In this document: in pieces, positions 34,314-43,876 of the stretch | Layout: each line of letters starts with the position of its first letter | Position numbering within the stretch: position 1 is the first letter of the stretch | Assembly (NCBI RefSeq): GCF_009834875.1 | Contig: NZ_WVHT01000011.1 | Coordinates: forward strand, 62,001 to 126,000 | Reading direction: 5' to 3' | Source: Hufsiella arboris | GTDB taxonomy: Bacteria; Bacteroidota; Bacteroidia; Sphingobacteriales; Sphingobacteriaceae | Length of the DNA: 64,000 nucleotides | Made by a program: the position numbers and the translations under genes | Notes under the pieces: generated by a model | Database searches by the model: none | Told to the model about the DNA's origin: nothing | Seen by the model: the letters and a program-made list of their open reading frames with translations, nothing else

Positions 34314-35644
34314 AATGAGTTATCTGCTGCAAATGTTTTGGCAAGCTCGAGATGAGGTTTGTAAGTGTCGGTTCTAACCGTTGCGTTAAGTTCGTGAAGG
34401 ATGTTATACAGACCGAAATTTGTTCGGTTCACATAGATAAAATGTTTTACTCCGCGTGCCGTTTTAAATTCCGGCATTTTTGAAATCTTTTCGCCGTACG
34501 AATACAAATGGTCGAAATATTCGCTTTGACTAAAATCAAAGACATTGTTCATATATGGTTTGGCAAAAAGCCCGATCACTTCCCTGTAGGCTTTATAGTA
34601 AAATTCGATTTGCGCCGGTGAGTCATTCGGCAGTATCATTTCCAGTTTTCTGAATGCGTCTAAAGTTTTTGCTTTGTCCGTTAAAGTATCTGATGAGATC
34701 AGAGAGAAAAAAGGTTCATAAAAATCGTCAGGCATTACCTTGATGCAGCCGAAATCAATAACACCGAGTTTACCCGCCGGTGTTATCAGGAAATTGCCTG
34801 GATGCGGATCGGCGTGTACTGCGCGCAATTCGTGCTGCTGAAAGTTATAAAAGTCCCAAAGTGCCTGCCCGATCTGGTTACGGAGATCCTGCGGCGGATC
34901 AGTTTTTAAAAACTCTTTAAGGTGCAGGCCATCAATCCAGTCCATGGTTATGATCCGTTTACCGGAGAGCTCAGGATAGTAGCCCGGAAAAACTACGTTG
35001 TTAAGATTTTTGCAGGCGTCCGAAAACTCTACCGAGCGTTTTAGTTCCAGCTCATAATCAGTTTCCTCTAGTAAGCGTTCTTCAACTTCCCGCAAATAAA
35101 TATTCAATTCCTTTTCACTCATTCCGAGCAACCTGAATGCGAAGGGTTTTATTAGTTTCAAGTCAGAAGAAATGCTGTCGCCGACGCCTGGATACTGAAT
35201 CTTTACAGCCAGTTTTTTTCCGTCTAAGAAAGCGTGATGTACCTGCCCGATTGATGCGGCATTGGTTGACTTCAAGTTAAATTTGTCAAAAACCTGCTCG
35301 GGCGTTTTCTCCAGGTAACGTTTAAACGTACGGACGATTAGCGGGCCGGAAAGTGGCGGAGCATTGTATTGCGACTGCGCAAATGTGTCAGTGTAAGCTT
35401 TCGGAAGAATATTTTTGTCCATGCTCAACATTTGTGCAACTTTCAAAGCACTGCCCTTTAGCTCGCTTAGCGAATCATAAATATCTGTGGCGTTATCCTG
35501 GTTTAATTCATCTTTTCCGAACTCGGGATTGAACAGTCTTTTTGAATAATACTTGATATAATTTCCGCCGATATTTATTCCGGTTTTAACAAACCTTGCT
35601 GATCTGGAGGCTTTGGAAGTAGGGATGTTCTGTTGTTCTTTCAT
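34310..35644 (-). CDS. AarF/UbiB/ABC1 family atypical kinase
   Basis: The ATG at 35644 gives 444 residues starting MKEQQNIPTSKASRSARFV; the frame is open further upstream but that would run into the HAD gene. ABC1 family motifs are present: the KxGQ-like segment LKGSALKVAQMLSMDKNILP, NAASIGQVHHAFLDGKKLAVKIQYPG (ATP site with the catalytic Lys), ELKRSVEFSDAC, and HADPHPGNFLITPAGKLGVIDFGCIK (catalytic and metal Asp). Members act in quinone biosynthesis or lipid homeostasis through ATPase activity. It lies in a translationally coupled operon with the SDR gene. Confidence 0.9.
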   Translation of the reverse strand: MKEQQNIPTSKASRSARFVKTGINIGGNYIKYYSKRLFNPEFGKDELNQDNATDIYDSLSELKGSALKVAQMLSMDKNILPKAYTDTFAQSQYNAPPLSGPLIVRTFKRYLEKTPEQVFDKFNLKSTNAASIGQVHHAFLDGKKLAVKIQYPGVGDSISSDLKLIKPFAFRLLGMSEKELNIYLREVEERLLEETDYELELKRSVEFSDACKNLNNVVFPGYYPELSGKRIITMDWIDGLHLKEFLKTDPPQDLRNQIGQALWDFYNFQQHELRAVHADPHPGNFLITPAGKLGVIDFGCIKVMPDDFYEPFFSLISSDTLTDKAKTLDAFRKLEMILPNDSPAQIEFYYKAYREVIGLFAKPYMNNVFDFSQSEYFDHLYSYGEKISKMPEFKTARGVKHFIYVNRTNFGLYNILHELNATVRTDTYKPHLELAKTFAADNSL

Positions 35645-35651
35645 CGTATGT

Positions 35652-36320
35652 TTAGTCGGAAAATAGCCCGGCAAGCTTTTCAACTGTGAGGTTATTATAA
35701 TTGCTGACAGCGAGCGAATGCGGCACAAGTGTTTCAGCGGTGTTTGATGTAGTAATAGCGATAACTTTCATATCTGCAGCGTTCGCTCCATTAATGCCGG
35801 CAAAAGAATCTTCAATCACAACGCATTTTTCCGGAGCGGTTTCCAGCTTTTCGGCAGCTTTAAGAAAAATATCAGGTGCAGGTTTGCCATTTTCTACTTG
35901 TGTTGTATCAACAATTTCGTCGAACCAGGGCCACAAATTCAAATGATCCATAGCAAACTTCATGTTTTCGGCAGTGGCAGATGTGGCGATTGCTGTTTTT
36001 GTACTGGTCTCTTTCAGTTGTTTTAAAAATGAGATCAGGCCATCTATCGGTTTAATATAAGGCTCATATAATTTTCTGTACAGGGATTCTTTTTCTTCAC
36101 TTAGCTGCGCTATCTGCTCTTCTTCTACCAGTTTTCCTAAAAACCGATTTAAGTGCGAGCGTATCGGTACACCACTGATATTTTGTAGATAATCCTGCTC
36201 GGTGAGATTATAACCACGTTTTTTATAGAACTCAACCCATGCTTTATAGTGATATGGATTATTGTCGAGCAGCGTGCCATCCATGTCAAATATCACTGCA
36301 AATGCCGACCTGCCCATCAA
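35652..36320 (-). CDS. HAD-IA hydrolase, beta-phosphoglucomutase-like
   Basis: A 222-residue HAD-superfamily protein: motif I VIFDMDGTLLDNNPYH, helical cap domain (about 20-85), motif II IATSATAENMKFAM, motif III Lys in NGKPAPDIFLKAAEKL and motif IV VVIEDSFAGINGANAADM. The DxDGTL and GKPAPDIF patterns match sugar-phosphate phosphatases and beta-phosphoglucomutases; the exact substrate is not readable. It overlaps tetR by 4 bp upstream and ends 7 bp before aarF. Confidence 0.85.
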   Translation of the reverse strand: MMGRSAFAVIFDMDGTLLDNNPYHYKAWVEFYKKRGYNLTEQDYLQNISGVPIRSHLNRFLGKLVEEEQIAQLSEEKESLYRKLYEPYIKPIDGLISFLKQLKETSTKTAIATSATAENMKFAMDHLNLWPWFDEIVDTTQVENGKPAPDIFLKAAEKLETAPEKCVVIEDSFAGINGANAADMKVIAITTSNTAETLVPHSLAVSNYNNLTVEKLAGLFSD

Positions 36321-36970
36321 ACCCGTACCGTATTTCTTAGCCCGCCGCTACGTGCCAGGAATTTGCCGTAATCGATGAGATTGTCAATAGCTGATCGTTC
36401 AAACATGTCGAATGTTAAATTTATTCCTTTCTCTATGGCTTCATCGGTCTTTTCAAATCCCGGGCTTCCATCATGTATCCAAAAATTCAGAATAAAAGCA
36501 AACTGAGCCCACAGCGCATCTTTGTAACGTTTGTCAAAAAACTTACGTTCGGCCAATTCTCCGCTTTCCAGGCCATCATTAATCAATTCAGACGCAAAAA
36601 TTTTGAATGTTTCTTTTGTTCCTTCGAGCACTGCCGGAGTTGTAACGCCGCGTGGTATCGCCCGGTAGCTTTGCAAAATAAAACTGCGACGGCTTTTTAG
36701 CAGTTCCGTGTAGCTATAGAAAAAGGAAAGAGCTTTTTCCCTTGAGCTATACTCGTTCCATATATCTTGCGTTTTAATTTCGTCAATCGTATGTTCAATA
36801 AGGCTTGTCCAGATTGATTCTTCCACACCTTCGAACGATCCGAAAAACTCATAAAATTCAGATTCATCCATCCCCCGGTTTTTAGAAAAAATATAAACGG
36901 ACGAAGGCCTTTGGCCGCTTGTTAAAACGTAGTCGATATATTCGTTTTGGATTTGTTCCCTGGTTGCCAT
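36317..36970 (-). CDS. TetR-like transcriptional regulator
   Basis: The ATG at 36970 (MATREQIQNEYIDYVLTSG) is taken as start, giving 217 residues. The N-terminal ~50 residues have the shape of a TetR DNA-binding domain but the helix-turn-helix is atypical (SSVYIFSKNRGMDESEFYEFFGSFEGVEESIW); the rest is an all-helical ligand or dimerisation domain. It heads the HAD-aarF-SDR operon and is divergent from the DASH cryptochrome gene, so it probably controls one or both. The inverted repeat at 37060-37072 in the shared gap is a possible operator. Confidence 0.75.
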   Translation of the reverse strand: MATREQIQNEYIDYVLTSGQRPSSVYIFSKNRGMDESEFYEFFGSFEGVEESIWTSLIEHTIDEIKTQDIWNEYSSREKALSFFYSYTELLKSRRSFILQSYRAIPRGVTTPAVLEGTKETFKIFASELINDGLESGELAERKFFDKRYKDALWAQFAFILNFWIHDGSPGFEKTDEAIEKGINLTFDMFERSAIDNLIDYGKFLARSGGLRNTVRV

Positions 36971-37059
36971 TGTGCTGATAATTGATAAAATATTAACGAA
37001 CATGCAACCCGGTTGTTTTGCTAAGTTCTTGTCTAACTGTTATTGAAATCGCTTAAAAT

Positions 37060-37072
37060 CGTCGAATTGACG
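37060..37072. promoter_or_regulatory. Candidate operator between tetR and the DASH gene
   Basis: CGTC-GAATT-GACG is an inverted repeat with AT-rich arms on both sides (TTAAAAT and TTTAA). It lies 34 nt upstream of the DASH -7 box, a reasonable place for a regulator site. A second small palindrome, CAACC-C-GGTTG, is at 37005-37015 closer to tetR. Confidence 0.35.
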
Positions 37073-37105
37073 TTTAAATGATATAAATGTATACCGTTTG
37101 ATGCG

Positions 37106-37113
37106 TAACTTTG
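37106..37113 (+). promoter_or_regulatory. -7 box TAACTTTG for the DASH cryptochrome gene
   Basis: An exact TAnnTTTG match 51 nt before the ATG at 37165. No TTG is found at the consensus distance upstream, which could mean activator dependence. Confidence 0.5.
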
Positions 37114-37164
37114 GACAGTTGTTCGGTAAGGTTCCCCGAGATTTGTTTAACTAAAATTTTATAG

Positions 37165-38580
37165 ATGTCAAAAACCATTTTAGTATGGTTTAGAAATGAT
37201 TTACGGATTCATGATAATGAAATCCTGCTGGAAGCAGTAAAAAAATCTGACCGGATTTTGCCTGTTTACTGCTTTGATCCACGCCAGTTTACAGAGACGC
37301 AATTCGGTACCCTAAAAACCGGCGTCCGGCGGGCAAAATTCTTGATTGAAAGCGTTTCCGATTTAAAACACTCACTTCAAAGTCTTGGTGGCGATTTGCT
37401 TGTTTTGACAGGAAAACCGGAGGAAATACTTCCATCTTTAGTTGAACGATATAATATTACCGAGGTTTACCATCACAGGGAAGTAGCCACAGAGGAAACC
37501 CGTGTCTCATCACTTGTTGAAGATGCATTATGGAAGCTCAGGGTTAATCTGAAGCATTTCATCGGGCATACCATGTATCACAAAGAAGATCTGCCCTTCC
37601 CGATAAAAGACATTCCCGACATATTTACAACATTCAGAAAGAAAATAGAGCGCGACAGCCATATCAGGCCGTCTTTTGAAACGCCTGTTTCTATTAGTGT
37701 GCCTGTTGACCTTCAGCCGAGCAACGTGCCGTCTTTATCCGATCTGTCGTATGACGATGTGACTGATGAGCCGCTTGCATTTATGCAGTTTAACGGCGGT
37801 GAAACAGAAGGTCTAAAGCGCCTCCATTATTATTTATGGGAAAAAGATCTGCTTAAAAGCTATAAAGCTACCCGCGACGGTTTGCTGGGTTCTGATTACT
37901 CTTCGCATCTCTCACCCTGGTTAGCGGTGGGGTGTTTATCAACGCGGGAGGTATACTGGGAAGTGAAAAAATATGAGCGCGAAAGGTTGGCAAACGATTC
38001 AACTTATTGGCTGGTTTTTGAGTTATTATGGCGGGATTTTTTCAGGTTCATGTTTAAAAAGCACGGCAATATGTTTTTTAAAGAAACCGGCTTTAAAGAT
38101 CTCGCACCGGCTGTTTCAGAAAATCAGTTAGATCTTTTTGAAAAATGGAAAACAGGAACTACCGGTTTCCCGTTTATTGATGCTAATATGAGGGAGTTAA
38201 ATGCTACCGGGTTTATGAGTAATCGCGGCCGGCAAAATGTAGCCAGTTTTTTGGTAAAGGATTTGCATGTAAGCTGGCGTCTGGGAGCAGCATACTTTGA
38301 AGAAAAGCTGATTGATTATTCGCCTGCCAGTAATTGGGGCAACTGGGCGTATATTGCCGGAGTTGGTAATGATCCGAGAGATAAGAGGTATTTTGACGTT
38401 CTGAAACAGGCATTGGAGTATGATCCCAAGGGTGAATACGTAAGATACTGGATTCCGGAACTTGCGGATATTCCCGGAGCTGCGATACACCAGCCATGGC
38501 AGCTTACACCTCAGCAGATAGATGATTTTGGGGTTCAGCTTTATCCATCCCTGCAAACAGGCAGCATTAAAGTTGCCTGA
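37165..38580 (+). CDS. DASH-family cryptochrome
   Basis: A 471-residue photolyase/cryptochrome protein. It starts KTILVWFRNDLRIHDNEILLEA; DASH features include LPVYCFDPRQF, RRAKFLIESVSDLK, HTMYHKEDLPFPIKDIPDIFTTFRKKIE and the FAD domain with SSHLSPWLAVGCLSTREVYWEV, ELLWRDFFRFM, GFPFIDANMRELNATGFMSNRGRQNVASFL and DYSPASNWGNWAYIAGVGNDPR. DASH proteins repair dimers in single-stranded DNA and may signal blue light. It is divergent from tetR and 6 kb from a class I photolyase. Confidence 0.92.
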   Translation: MSKTILVWFRNDLRIHDNEILLEAVKKSDRILPVYCFDPRQFTETQFGTLKTGVRRAKFLIESVSDLKHSLQSLGGDLLVLTGKPEEILPSLVERYNITEVYHHREVATEETRVSSLVEDALWKLRVNLKHFIGHTMYHKEDLPFPIKDIPDIFTTFRKKIERDSHIRPSFETPVSISVPVDLQPSNVPSLSDLSYDDVTDEPLAFMQFNGGETEGLKRLHYYLWEKDLLKSYKATRDGLLGSDYSSHLSPWLAVGCLSTREVYWEVKKYERERLANDSTYWLVFELLWRDFFRFMFKKHGNMFFKETGFKDLAPAVSENQLDLFEKWKTGTTGFPFIDANMRELNATGFMSNRGRQNVASFLVKDLHVSWRLGAAYFEEKLIDYSPASNWGNWAYIAGVGNDPRDKRYFDVLKQALEYDPKGEYVRYWIPELADIPGAAIHQPWQLTPQQIDDFGVQLYPSLQTGSIKVA

Positions 38581-38634
38581 TAAAATATCATAAGTAAATA
38601 GTAAGTTTTCTGCCTGACTAATAGGCAAAAGTCT

Positions 38635-38642
38635 TAATTTTG
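38635..38642 (+). promoter_or_regulatory. -7 box TAATTTTG for sucA
   Basis: TAATTTTG overlaps the TTG at 38640 that would otherwise be the first possible start. Transcription would begin after that TTG, so the ATG at 38664 must be used. Confidence 0.55.
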
Positions 38643-38663
38643 AGCGCTACAAATTTATTTCCA

Positions 38664-41459
38664 ATGAATAATCCGTCGTATATAAACGAAACGAACGCGG
38701 CTTACATCGATTCACTTTATCAGCAATATAATCAGGATCACGAATCAGTTGATTTTGGCTGGCAGAAATTTTTTGAAGGATTTGATTTTGGCCGGGGTGC
38801 TGATTCTTCCGTTTCAGCAAGTGCAGGTGCAAGTCCGGAAAATTATGAACATGTTCTGAAAGAAATTAATGTTCTGAACATGATAAACGGCTACCGTCAG
38901 CGTGGTCACTTGTTTACAAAGACTAATCCGGTGCGTGAGCGCCGTAAATATTTCCCCGGAAAAGAGCTGGAGACGTTTGGCTTTACAGAGGCAGATCTCA
39001 ATACAATTTTTAACGCGGGCGTAGAGGTAGGCTTAGGTCCGGCCTCACTGCGTGATATACGCCAGTTGCTTGAAGATACTTACTGCCAGTCCATCGGCGC
39101 CGAATATAAATTTATCCGTAACCCGGAGAAATTGAAATGGTTCGAGCAGCGCATGGAAAGCGAACGCAATACGCCTAAATTTTCGATAGATACGAAAAAA
39201 CGGATTCTTCAAAAATTGAATGAAGCCGTTGTTTTTGAGAATTTTCTCGGAACCAAGTTTCTTGGACAAAAGCGTTTTTCACTGGAAGGCGCCGAAAGCG
39301 TTATTCCTGCGCTTGATTCGGTAATTGAAAAAGGCGCCGAACTCGGTATTGAAGAGTTTGTAATCGGGATGGCACATCGTGGCCGACTGAACGTTTTAGC
39401 TAACATTATGCATAAAACGTACAAAGAAATATTTTCCGAGTTCGAAGGTAAAAGTTATGATGAAAGCAAACCATTCGGCGGAGACGTAAAGTATCACCTC
39501 GGTTATTCAACAGACGTTGATACGAGTACAGGAAAAAAAGTTCACCTGAGCCTTTGCCCGAATCCATCCCACCTCGAAACAGTGGACGCTGTGGTAGAAG
39601 GAATGGTGCGTTCAAAGCTCGATTTCAAATATGAAGGCGATGAACATCGCATTGCGCCGATCCTTATCCATGGTGATGCATCCGTTGCCGGGCAGGGAAT
39701 CGTATATGAAGTATTGCAGATGTCAAAACTTGATGGTTACAGAACAGGCGGAACTATTCACCTGGTGATTAACAATCAGGTTGGTTTTACTACCAATTTC
39801 AAAGACGCCCGCTCCTCCACTTATTGCACCGATATCGCGAAAACTACCTTATCACCCGTTTTCCATGTAAATGGCGACGACGTAGAGGCTTTGGTATATG
39901 CAATCAATTTCGCGGTTGAATATCGTCAAAAGTATCACAATGATGTATTCATCGATATCCTTTGCTATCGTCGGTTTGGACACAATGAATCTGATGAGCC
40001 TAAGTTCACTCAACCATTACTTTATAAGGCCATTGAAACGCATGCAAATCCCCGTGAGATATATGCCAAAAAACTCCAGGAACAGGGAAGCGTAGATGCC
40101 AATCTTGCTAAAGAGATGGAAAAGAAATTCCGTGGCTTACTGCAGGAAAGATTAAACGAGTCAAAAGACGAGCCTTATTCAAACACCAATCCAATGTTCT
40201 CCGGAGCGTGGAAAGGTCTTCATCTGGCAACAACAGAGGAAGTGAATAAAGCGGTAGATACGGCGGTATCAACGGATAAGTTCATAGAACTTGCCAAGAA
40301 AATCACCGAACTGCCTGCGGATAAAAAGTTCTTCAAGAAAATCGAGAAGCTTTTTGATGATCGCCGGAAAATGGTCGAAACTAAAACTTTTGACTGGGCA
40401 ATGGGCGAGCTGATGGCATATGCGACATTACTTGACGAAGGCAATCGCGTACGCGTTAGCGGTCAGGATGTAGAGCGTGGAACGTTTTCTCACAGGCATG
40501 CAGTTTTAACTTTAGAAGATTCGGAAGAAGAATATGTGCCGTTAAATCACGTTACGGAAAAATCGAAATTTGATATATATAACTCGCATTTGTCCGAGTA
40601 CGGTGTTTTAGGATTTGAGTATGGTTATGCGTTGGCTAATCCTCAGGCTTTAGTTATCTGGGAGGCTCAGTTTGGTGATTTCTTCAATGGAGCACAAATT
40701 ATTGTCGACCAGTTTATAACAAGTGCTGAAACTAAATGGCAACGTTCAAACGGCCTGGTAATGCTATTGCCTCACGGCTACGAAGGACAAGGGCCGGAGC
40801 ACTCCTCGGCGCGGATTGAACGTTTTATGGAGCTTTGTGCTGATAATAACATTACCGTTGCAGATTGTACAACTCCTGCAAACTTCTTTCACTTGTTGCG
40901 CCGCCAGTTAAAACGTGATTTCCGGAAGCCGCTGGTAGTATTTACGCCGAAAAGTTTGCTGCGTCATCCGCAGGTAGTAAGCAAACTGGAAGAGTTTACC
41001 GAAGGATCATTCCGTAAAGTTATAGATGATGACTTTGTTAAAGCCCAGGACGTAAAACGCGTGTTGTTCTGTACCGGAAAGGTGTATTACGACCTTTTGG
41101 AAAAACAGCAAACCGACAAACGGAAGGATGTCGCTGTTGTCAGAGTAGAGCAGCTTTATCCGCTGCCTTATGATGAAATTCAGGCAATACGTGATAAGTA
41201 TAAAAAAGCGGGCGAATTTATCTGGGTTCAGGAAGAACCAGAAAATATGGGTGCATGGCCTTATTTATGCCGTAAATTCAGGAATACCGATTTACAGGTT
41301 ATATCCCGTAAGGAAAGCAGCAGTACAGCAACCGGCTATGCGAAGCAGCATATTGCGCAACAGTTATATATTGTTGGAAAAGCTTTCGAAAGTGCGGCCG
41401 GGCCCGAAGTAAAAAAAGCTGTTGAGAAAACAACCAAAAAAGTGGTTAATATCGATTAA
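38664..41459 (+). CDS. sucA: 2-oxoglutarate dehydrogenase E1 component
   Basis: A 931-residue thiamine-diphosphate enzyme. The N-terminus MNNPSYINETNAAYIDSLYQQY is the family's E2-binding segment. Then come EEFVIGMAHRGRLNVLANIM, GDVKYHLGYS, NPSHLETVDAVVEG, HGDASVAGQGIVYEVLQM, the ThDP motif GDDVEALVYAINFAVEYRQK through DILCYRRFGHNESDEP, and the C-terminal transketolase domain (EAQFGDFFNGAQIIVDQF, LPHGYEGQGPEHSSARIERF). It decarboxylates 2-oxoglutarate in the TCA cycle. sucB follows after 25 bp. Confidence 0.95.
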   Translation: MNNPSYINETNAAYIDSLYQQYNQDHESVDFGWQKFFEGFDFGRGADSSVSASAGASPENYEHVLKEINVLNMINGYRQRGHLFTKTNPVRERRKYFPGKELETFGFTEADLNTIFNAGVEVGLGPASLRDIRQLLEDTYCQSIGAEYKFIRNPEKLKWFEQRMESERNTPKFSIDTKKRILQKLNEAVVFENFLGTKFLGQKRFSLEGAESVIPALDSVIEKGAELGIEEFVIGMAHRGRLNVLANIMHKTYKEIFSEFEGKSYDESKPFGGDVKYHLGYSTDVDTSTGKKVHLSLCPNPSHLETVDAVVEGMVRSKLDFKYEGDEHRIAPILIHGDASVAGQGIVYEVLQMSKLDGYRTGGTIHLVINNQVGFTTNFKDARSSTYCTDIAKTTLSPVFHVNGDDVEALVYAINFAVEYRQKYHNDVFIDILCYRRFGHNESDEPKFTQPLLYKAIETHANPREIYAKKLQEQGSVDANLAKEMEKKFRGLLQERLNESKDEPYSNTNPMFSGAWKGLHLATTEEVNKAVDTAVSTDKFIELAKKITELPADKKFFKKIEKLFDDRRKMVETKTFDWAMGELMAYATLLDEGNRVRVSGQDVERGTFSHRHAVLTLEDSEEEYVPLNHVTEKSKFDIYNSHLSEYGVLGFEYGYALANPQALVIWEAQFGDFFNGAQIIVDQFITSAETKWQRSNGLVMLLPHGYEGQGPEHSSARIERFMELCADNNITVADCTTPANFFHLLRRQLKRDFRKPLVVFTPKSLLRHPQVVSKLEEFTEGSFRKVIDDDFVKAQDVKRVLFCTGKVYYDLLEKQQTDKRKDVAVVRVEQLYPLPYDEIQAIRDKYKKAGEFIWVQEEPENMGAWPYLCRKFRNTDLQVISRKESSSTATGYAKQHIAQQLYIVGKAFESAAGPEVKKAVEKTTKKVVNID

Positions 41460-41484
41460 AACCTAAAGTAACAAGAGATACAAT

Positions 41485-43014
41485 ATGAGTTTAGAAATAA
41501 AAGTTCCGCCGGTTGGCGAATCAATATCTGAAGTAGTTCTGTCGCGCTGGATAAAAAAGGACGGCGACCAGGTTGAAATGGATGAGGTTATTGCCGAGCT
41601 GGAATCAGACAAAGCAACATTTGAACTGACTGCCGAAAAAGCAGGAACTTTAAAAACCATAGCCAAAGAAGGAGATACGCTGGCAATTGGTGCTGTTGTA
41701 TGTTCGATTGATGAGGCTGGATCTGCAAGCGCAGAGAAGCCCGCTGCTCAGGAAGCAAGTGCTCCGGCAGCCGAACAAAAATCAGCATCAGCAGAAAGTA
41801 TAGAAATAAAGGTTCCGCCGGTTGGCGAATCAATAACTGAAGTGGTTTTATCCCGCTGGATCAAGAAAGACGGCGATCAGGTTGAAATGGACGAAGCTAT
41901 CGCTGAGTTGGAATCAGATAAAGCAACATTTGAACTGACTGCCGAAAAAGCAGGGACGTTAAAAACTATTGCTAAAGAAGGAGACACGCTTCCGATCGGT
42001 GCTGTAGTTTGTGCTATTTCAGGCGCTGTTGGTGCTCCTGTAAAAAAGGAAAGCCCTGTTCCGGTAACGGAGCCAGTAAGCGCGGGCGGCGGCGAAACTC
42101 AAAAATCGTATGCTTCAGGAACGCCTTCGCCTTCGGCAGCAAAAATTTTAACTGAAAAAGGAGTAGATGGAGGCGGTGTAAACGGCACAGGTGTTGGTGG
42201 CCGTATTACAAAAGAAGATGCATTAAAAGCTGAGGTTTCTAAACCTAAAACTGAAAGCAAACCTGCCGCTGCTGAAGCTCAAAAGCCAACTGTTGCACCT
42301 TCAGTTGCCGGAAGCCGCAACGAGCGTCGCGAGAAAATGACCTCGCTGCGTAAGACGATTGCAAAACGTTTGGTAGCTGTTAAAAATGATACGGCAATGC
42401 TTACAACCTTTAATGAGGTTGACATGCAGCCGGTCATGGAATTGCGTTCCAAATACAAAGATAAATTCAAAGAGAAACATGGCGTAGGTTTAGGCTTTAT
42501 GTCATTCTTTACCAAAGCTGTTTGCGAAGCTTTAAAGGAATTTCCGGCTGTAAACGCACGCATCGATGGTGAAGAAATCGTGTACAATGATTTCGCGGAT
42601 ATTTCAATTGCCGTGTCTGCACCTAAAGGACTTGTAGTTCCGATTATTCGCAATGCGGATGGAATGAGCCTTGCCCAGATTGAAAAAGAAGTTGTAACGC
42701 TGGCTACGAAAGCCCGTGATAATAAATTGACGATCGACGAGATGACTGGTGGAACATTTACCATCACAAATGGCGGTGTTTTCGGATCGATGATGTCGAC
42801 ACCAATTATTAACGCACCACAATCAGCCATTTTGGGTATGCATAACATCGTCGAACGTCCCGTTGCTGTTAGCGGCCAGGTTGTAATTCGTCCGATGATG
42901 TATATAGCATTATCCTATGATCACCGTATCATCGACGGCCGCGAATCCGTTAGCTTCCTCGTAAGAGTAAAGCAATTACTGGAAGACCCGGCGCGTCTGC
43001 TGTTAGGCGTTTAA
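41485..43014 (+). CDS. sucB: 2-oxoglutarate dehydrogenase E2 with two lipoyl domains
   Basis: A 509-residue dihydrolipoyl succinyltransferase. It has two lipoyl domains in tandem, residues about 1-80 and 107-185, nearly identical in protein (both with [19 protein letters not shown] around the lipoyl Lys) but different at many third codon positions. An Ala/Glu-rich linker, a peripheral subunit-binding domain ([29 protein letters not shown]), and the catalytic domain ([50 protein letters not shown] with the active-site His) follow. Most SucB proteins have a single lipoyl domain, so this one is longer than usual by about 100 residues. It ends at a terminator. Confidence 0.93.
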   Translation: MSLEIKVPPVGESISEVVLSRWIKKDGDQVEMDEVIAELESDKATFELTAEKAGTLKTIAKEGDTLAIGAVVCSIDEAGSASAEKPAAQEASAPAAEQKSASAESIEIKVPPVGESITEVVLSRWIKKDGDQVEMDEAIAELESDKATFELTAEKAGTLKTIAKEGDTLPIGAVVCAISGAVGAPVKKESPVPVTEPVSAGGGETQKSYASGTPSPSAAKILTEKGVDGGGVNGTGVGGRITKEDALKAEVSKPKTESKPAAAEAQKPTVAPSVAGSRNERREKMTSLRKTIAKRLVAVKNDTAMLTTFNEVDMQPVMELRSKYKDKFKEKHGVGLGFMSFFTKAVCEALKEFPAVNARIDGEEIVYNDFADISIAVSAPKGLVVPIIRNADGMSLAQIEKEVVTLATKARDNKLTIDEMTGGTFTITNGGVFGSMMSTPIINAPQSAILGMHNIVERPVAVSGQVVIRPMMYIALSYDHRIIDGRESVSFLVRVKQLLEDPARLLLGV

Positions 43015-43034
43015 AAATTAAGTTTTTATTATAT

Positions 43035-43057
43035 AGTCCGGTCAGCCGGACTTTTTT
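43035..43057 (+). terminator. sucAB terminator
   Basis: AGTCCGG and CCGGACT pair around TCAG, followed by TTTTTATA. Confidence 0.8.
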
Positions 43058-43071
43058 ATATCCGTTAAATT

Positions 43072-43782
43072 ATGAGTAACCGGAAATTGCTTATATCTTT
43101 TATTGTGTTAATTGCTTTTGCCAACACATCAATCGCACAAACTTTAAATGAAAACACAGGTTGGTTCGCCTGGTTTAATTCCTATAAGTTTTCAAAAAAC
43201 TGGGGACTTCATTTTGACGGACAAGTGCGTTCTGCCGATAATTGGCGATATGTAAGAAATGTACTTATCCGCCCTGGAATCACTTATCATTTTAATCCGA
43301 AAAATAATGTGACGGTGGGTTATGCTTATGTTGGCACATTTAACAGATTGGTAGGTGTTCCTAAAAACTCGCTAACCGAAAGCCGTATTTGGGAGCAATA
43401 TATCAATAACATGAGCTTCGGTGCTGTTAGTTTACAGAACCGTTTTCGACTGGAGCAGCGCTTCATAGAACGACAGGCCGATGATATTTTCTCTCAGCGT
43501 TTGCGATACTTTGTACGCACCATCATTCCTTTGGCCAAACAGGAAGGAAAGTTCAGCAAGGGGCCATACGCAGCATTGCAGGATGAAATATTCTTCACCA
43601 TCCAGAACAAGGAGAAGCTGAATGATAGCTTCTTTGATCAGAACCGGGTTTACGGAGCCGTCGGATATCGCTTTAGCCCGAAAGTCGACCTGGAAGCCGG
43701 TTATATAAACCAGTATGTAAAGGGACTGAATACAAACGTTTCGAATAATGTGATTCAGTTGGCAGTTTATACAAGGTTTTAA
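43072..43782 (+). CDS. DUF2490 outer-membrane protein
   Basis: A 236-residue protein with a Sec signal (LLISFIVLIAFANTSIA-Q). The mature part opens NENTGWFAWFNSYKFSKNWGLHFDGQVR, the DUF2490 hallmark, and consists of alternating beta strands ending in YTRF, as in outer-membrane barrels. Function unknown. It is downstream of the sucAB terminator in the same direction and has no close neighbour on its right. Confidence 0.8.
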   Translation: MSNRKLLISFIVLIAFANTSIAQTLNENTGWFAWFNSYKFSKNWGLHFDGQVRSADNWRYVRNVLIRPGITYHFNPKNNVTVGYAYVGTFNRLVGVPKNSLTESRIWEQYINNMSFGAVSLQNRFRLEQRFIERQADDIFSQRLRYFVRTIIPLAKQEGKFSKGPYAALQDEIFFTIQNKEKLNDSFFDQNRVYGAVGYRFSPKVDLEAGYINQYVKGLNTNVSNNVIQLAVYTRF

Positions 43783-43820
43783 GGATGGAGGAACGATAGT
43801 CGGGTTGACAGTTGCGTGTG

Positions 43821-43876
43821 CAGCCATGAAAGTTTGTCTTGAGTATGATAAAACCCGGGCGTCGCGGATACCGGCG
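43821..43876 (+). repeat. Dispersed element, diverged partial copy 3
   Basis: CAGCCATGAAAGTTTGTC, ATAAAACCCGGGCG and TCGCGGATACCGG line up with TTGCCATGAAAGTATGTC, ATAAACCCGGGCG and CAGCGGCAGC of 45177-45225 in the same orientation. The right part does not align and the terminal repeats are lost. Confidence 0.5.

Noticed and set aside
37091-37100. ACCGTTTG as a second -7 box for the DASH gene
   Set aside because: It lacks the leading TA; the TAACTTTG just downstream is a full match.
38640-38663. TTG start for sucA
   Set aside because: The TTG is part of the -7 box TAATTTTG, so it would lie upstream of the transcript start.
42279-42848. 189-codon open frame antisense to sucB
   Set aside because: Complement of the E2 catalytic domain; low-complexity Ser/Ala/Ile composition typical of antisense shadows.
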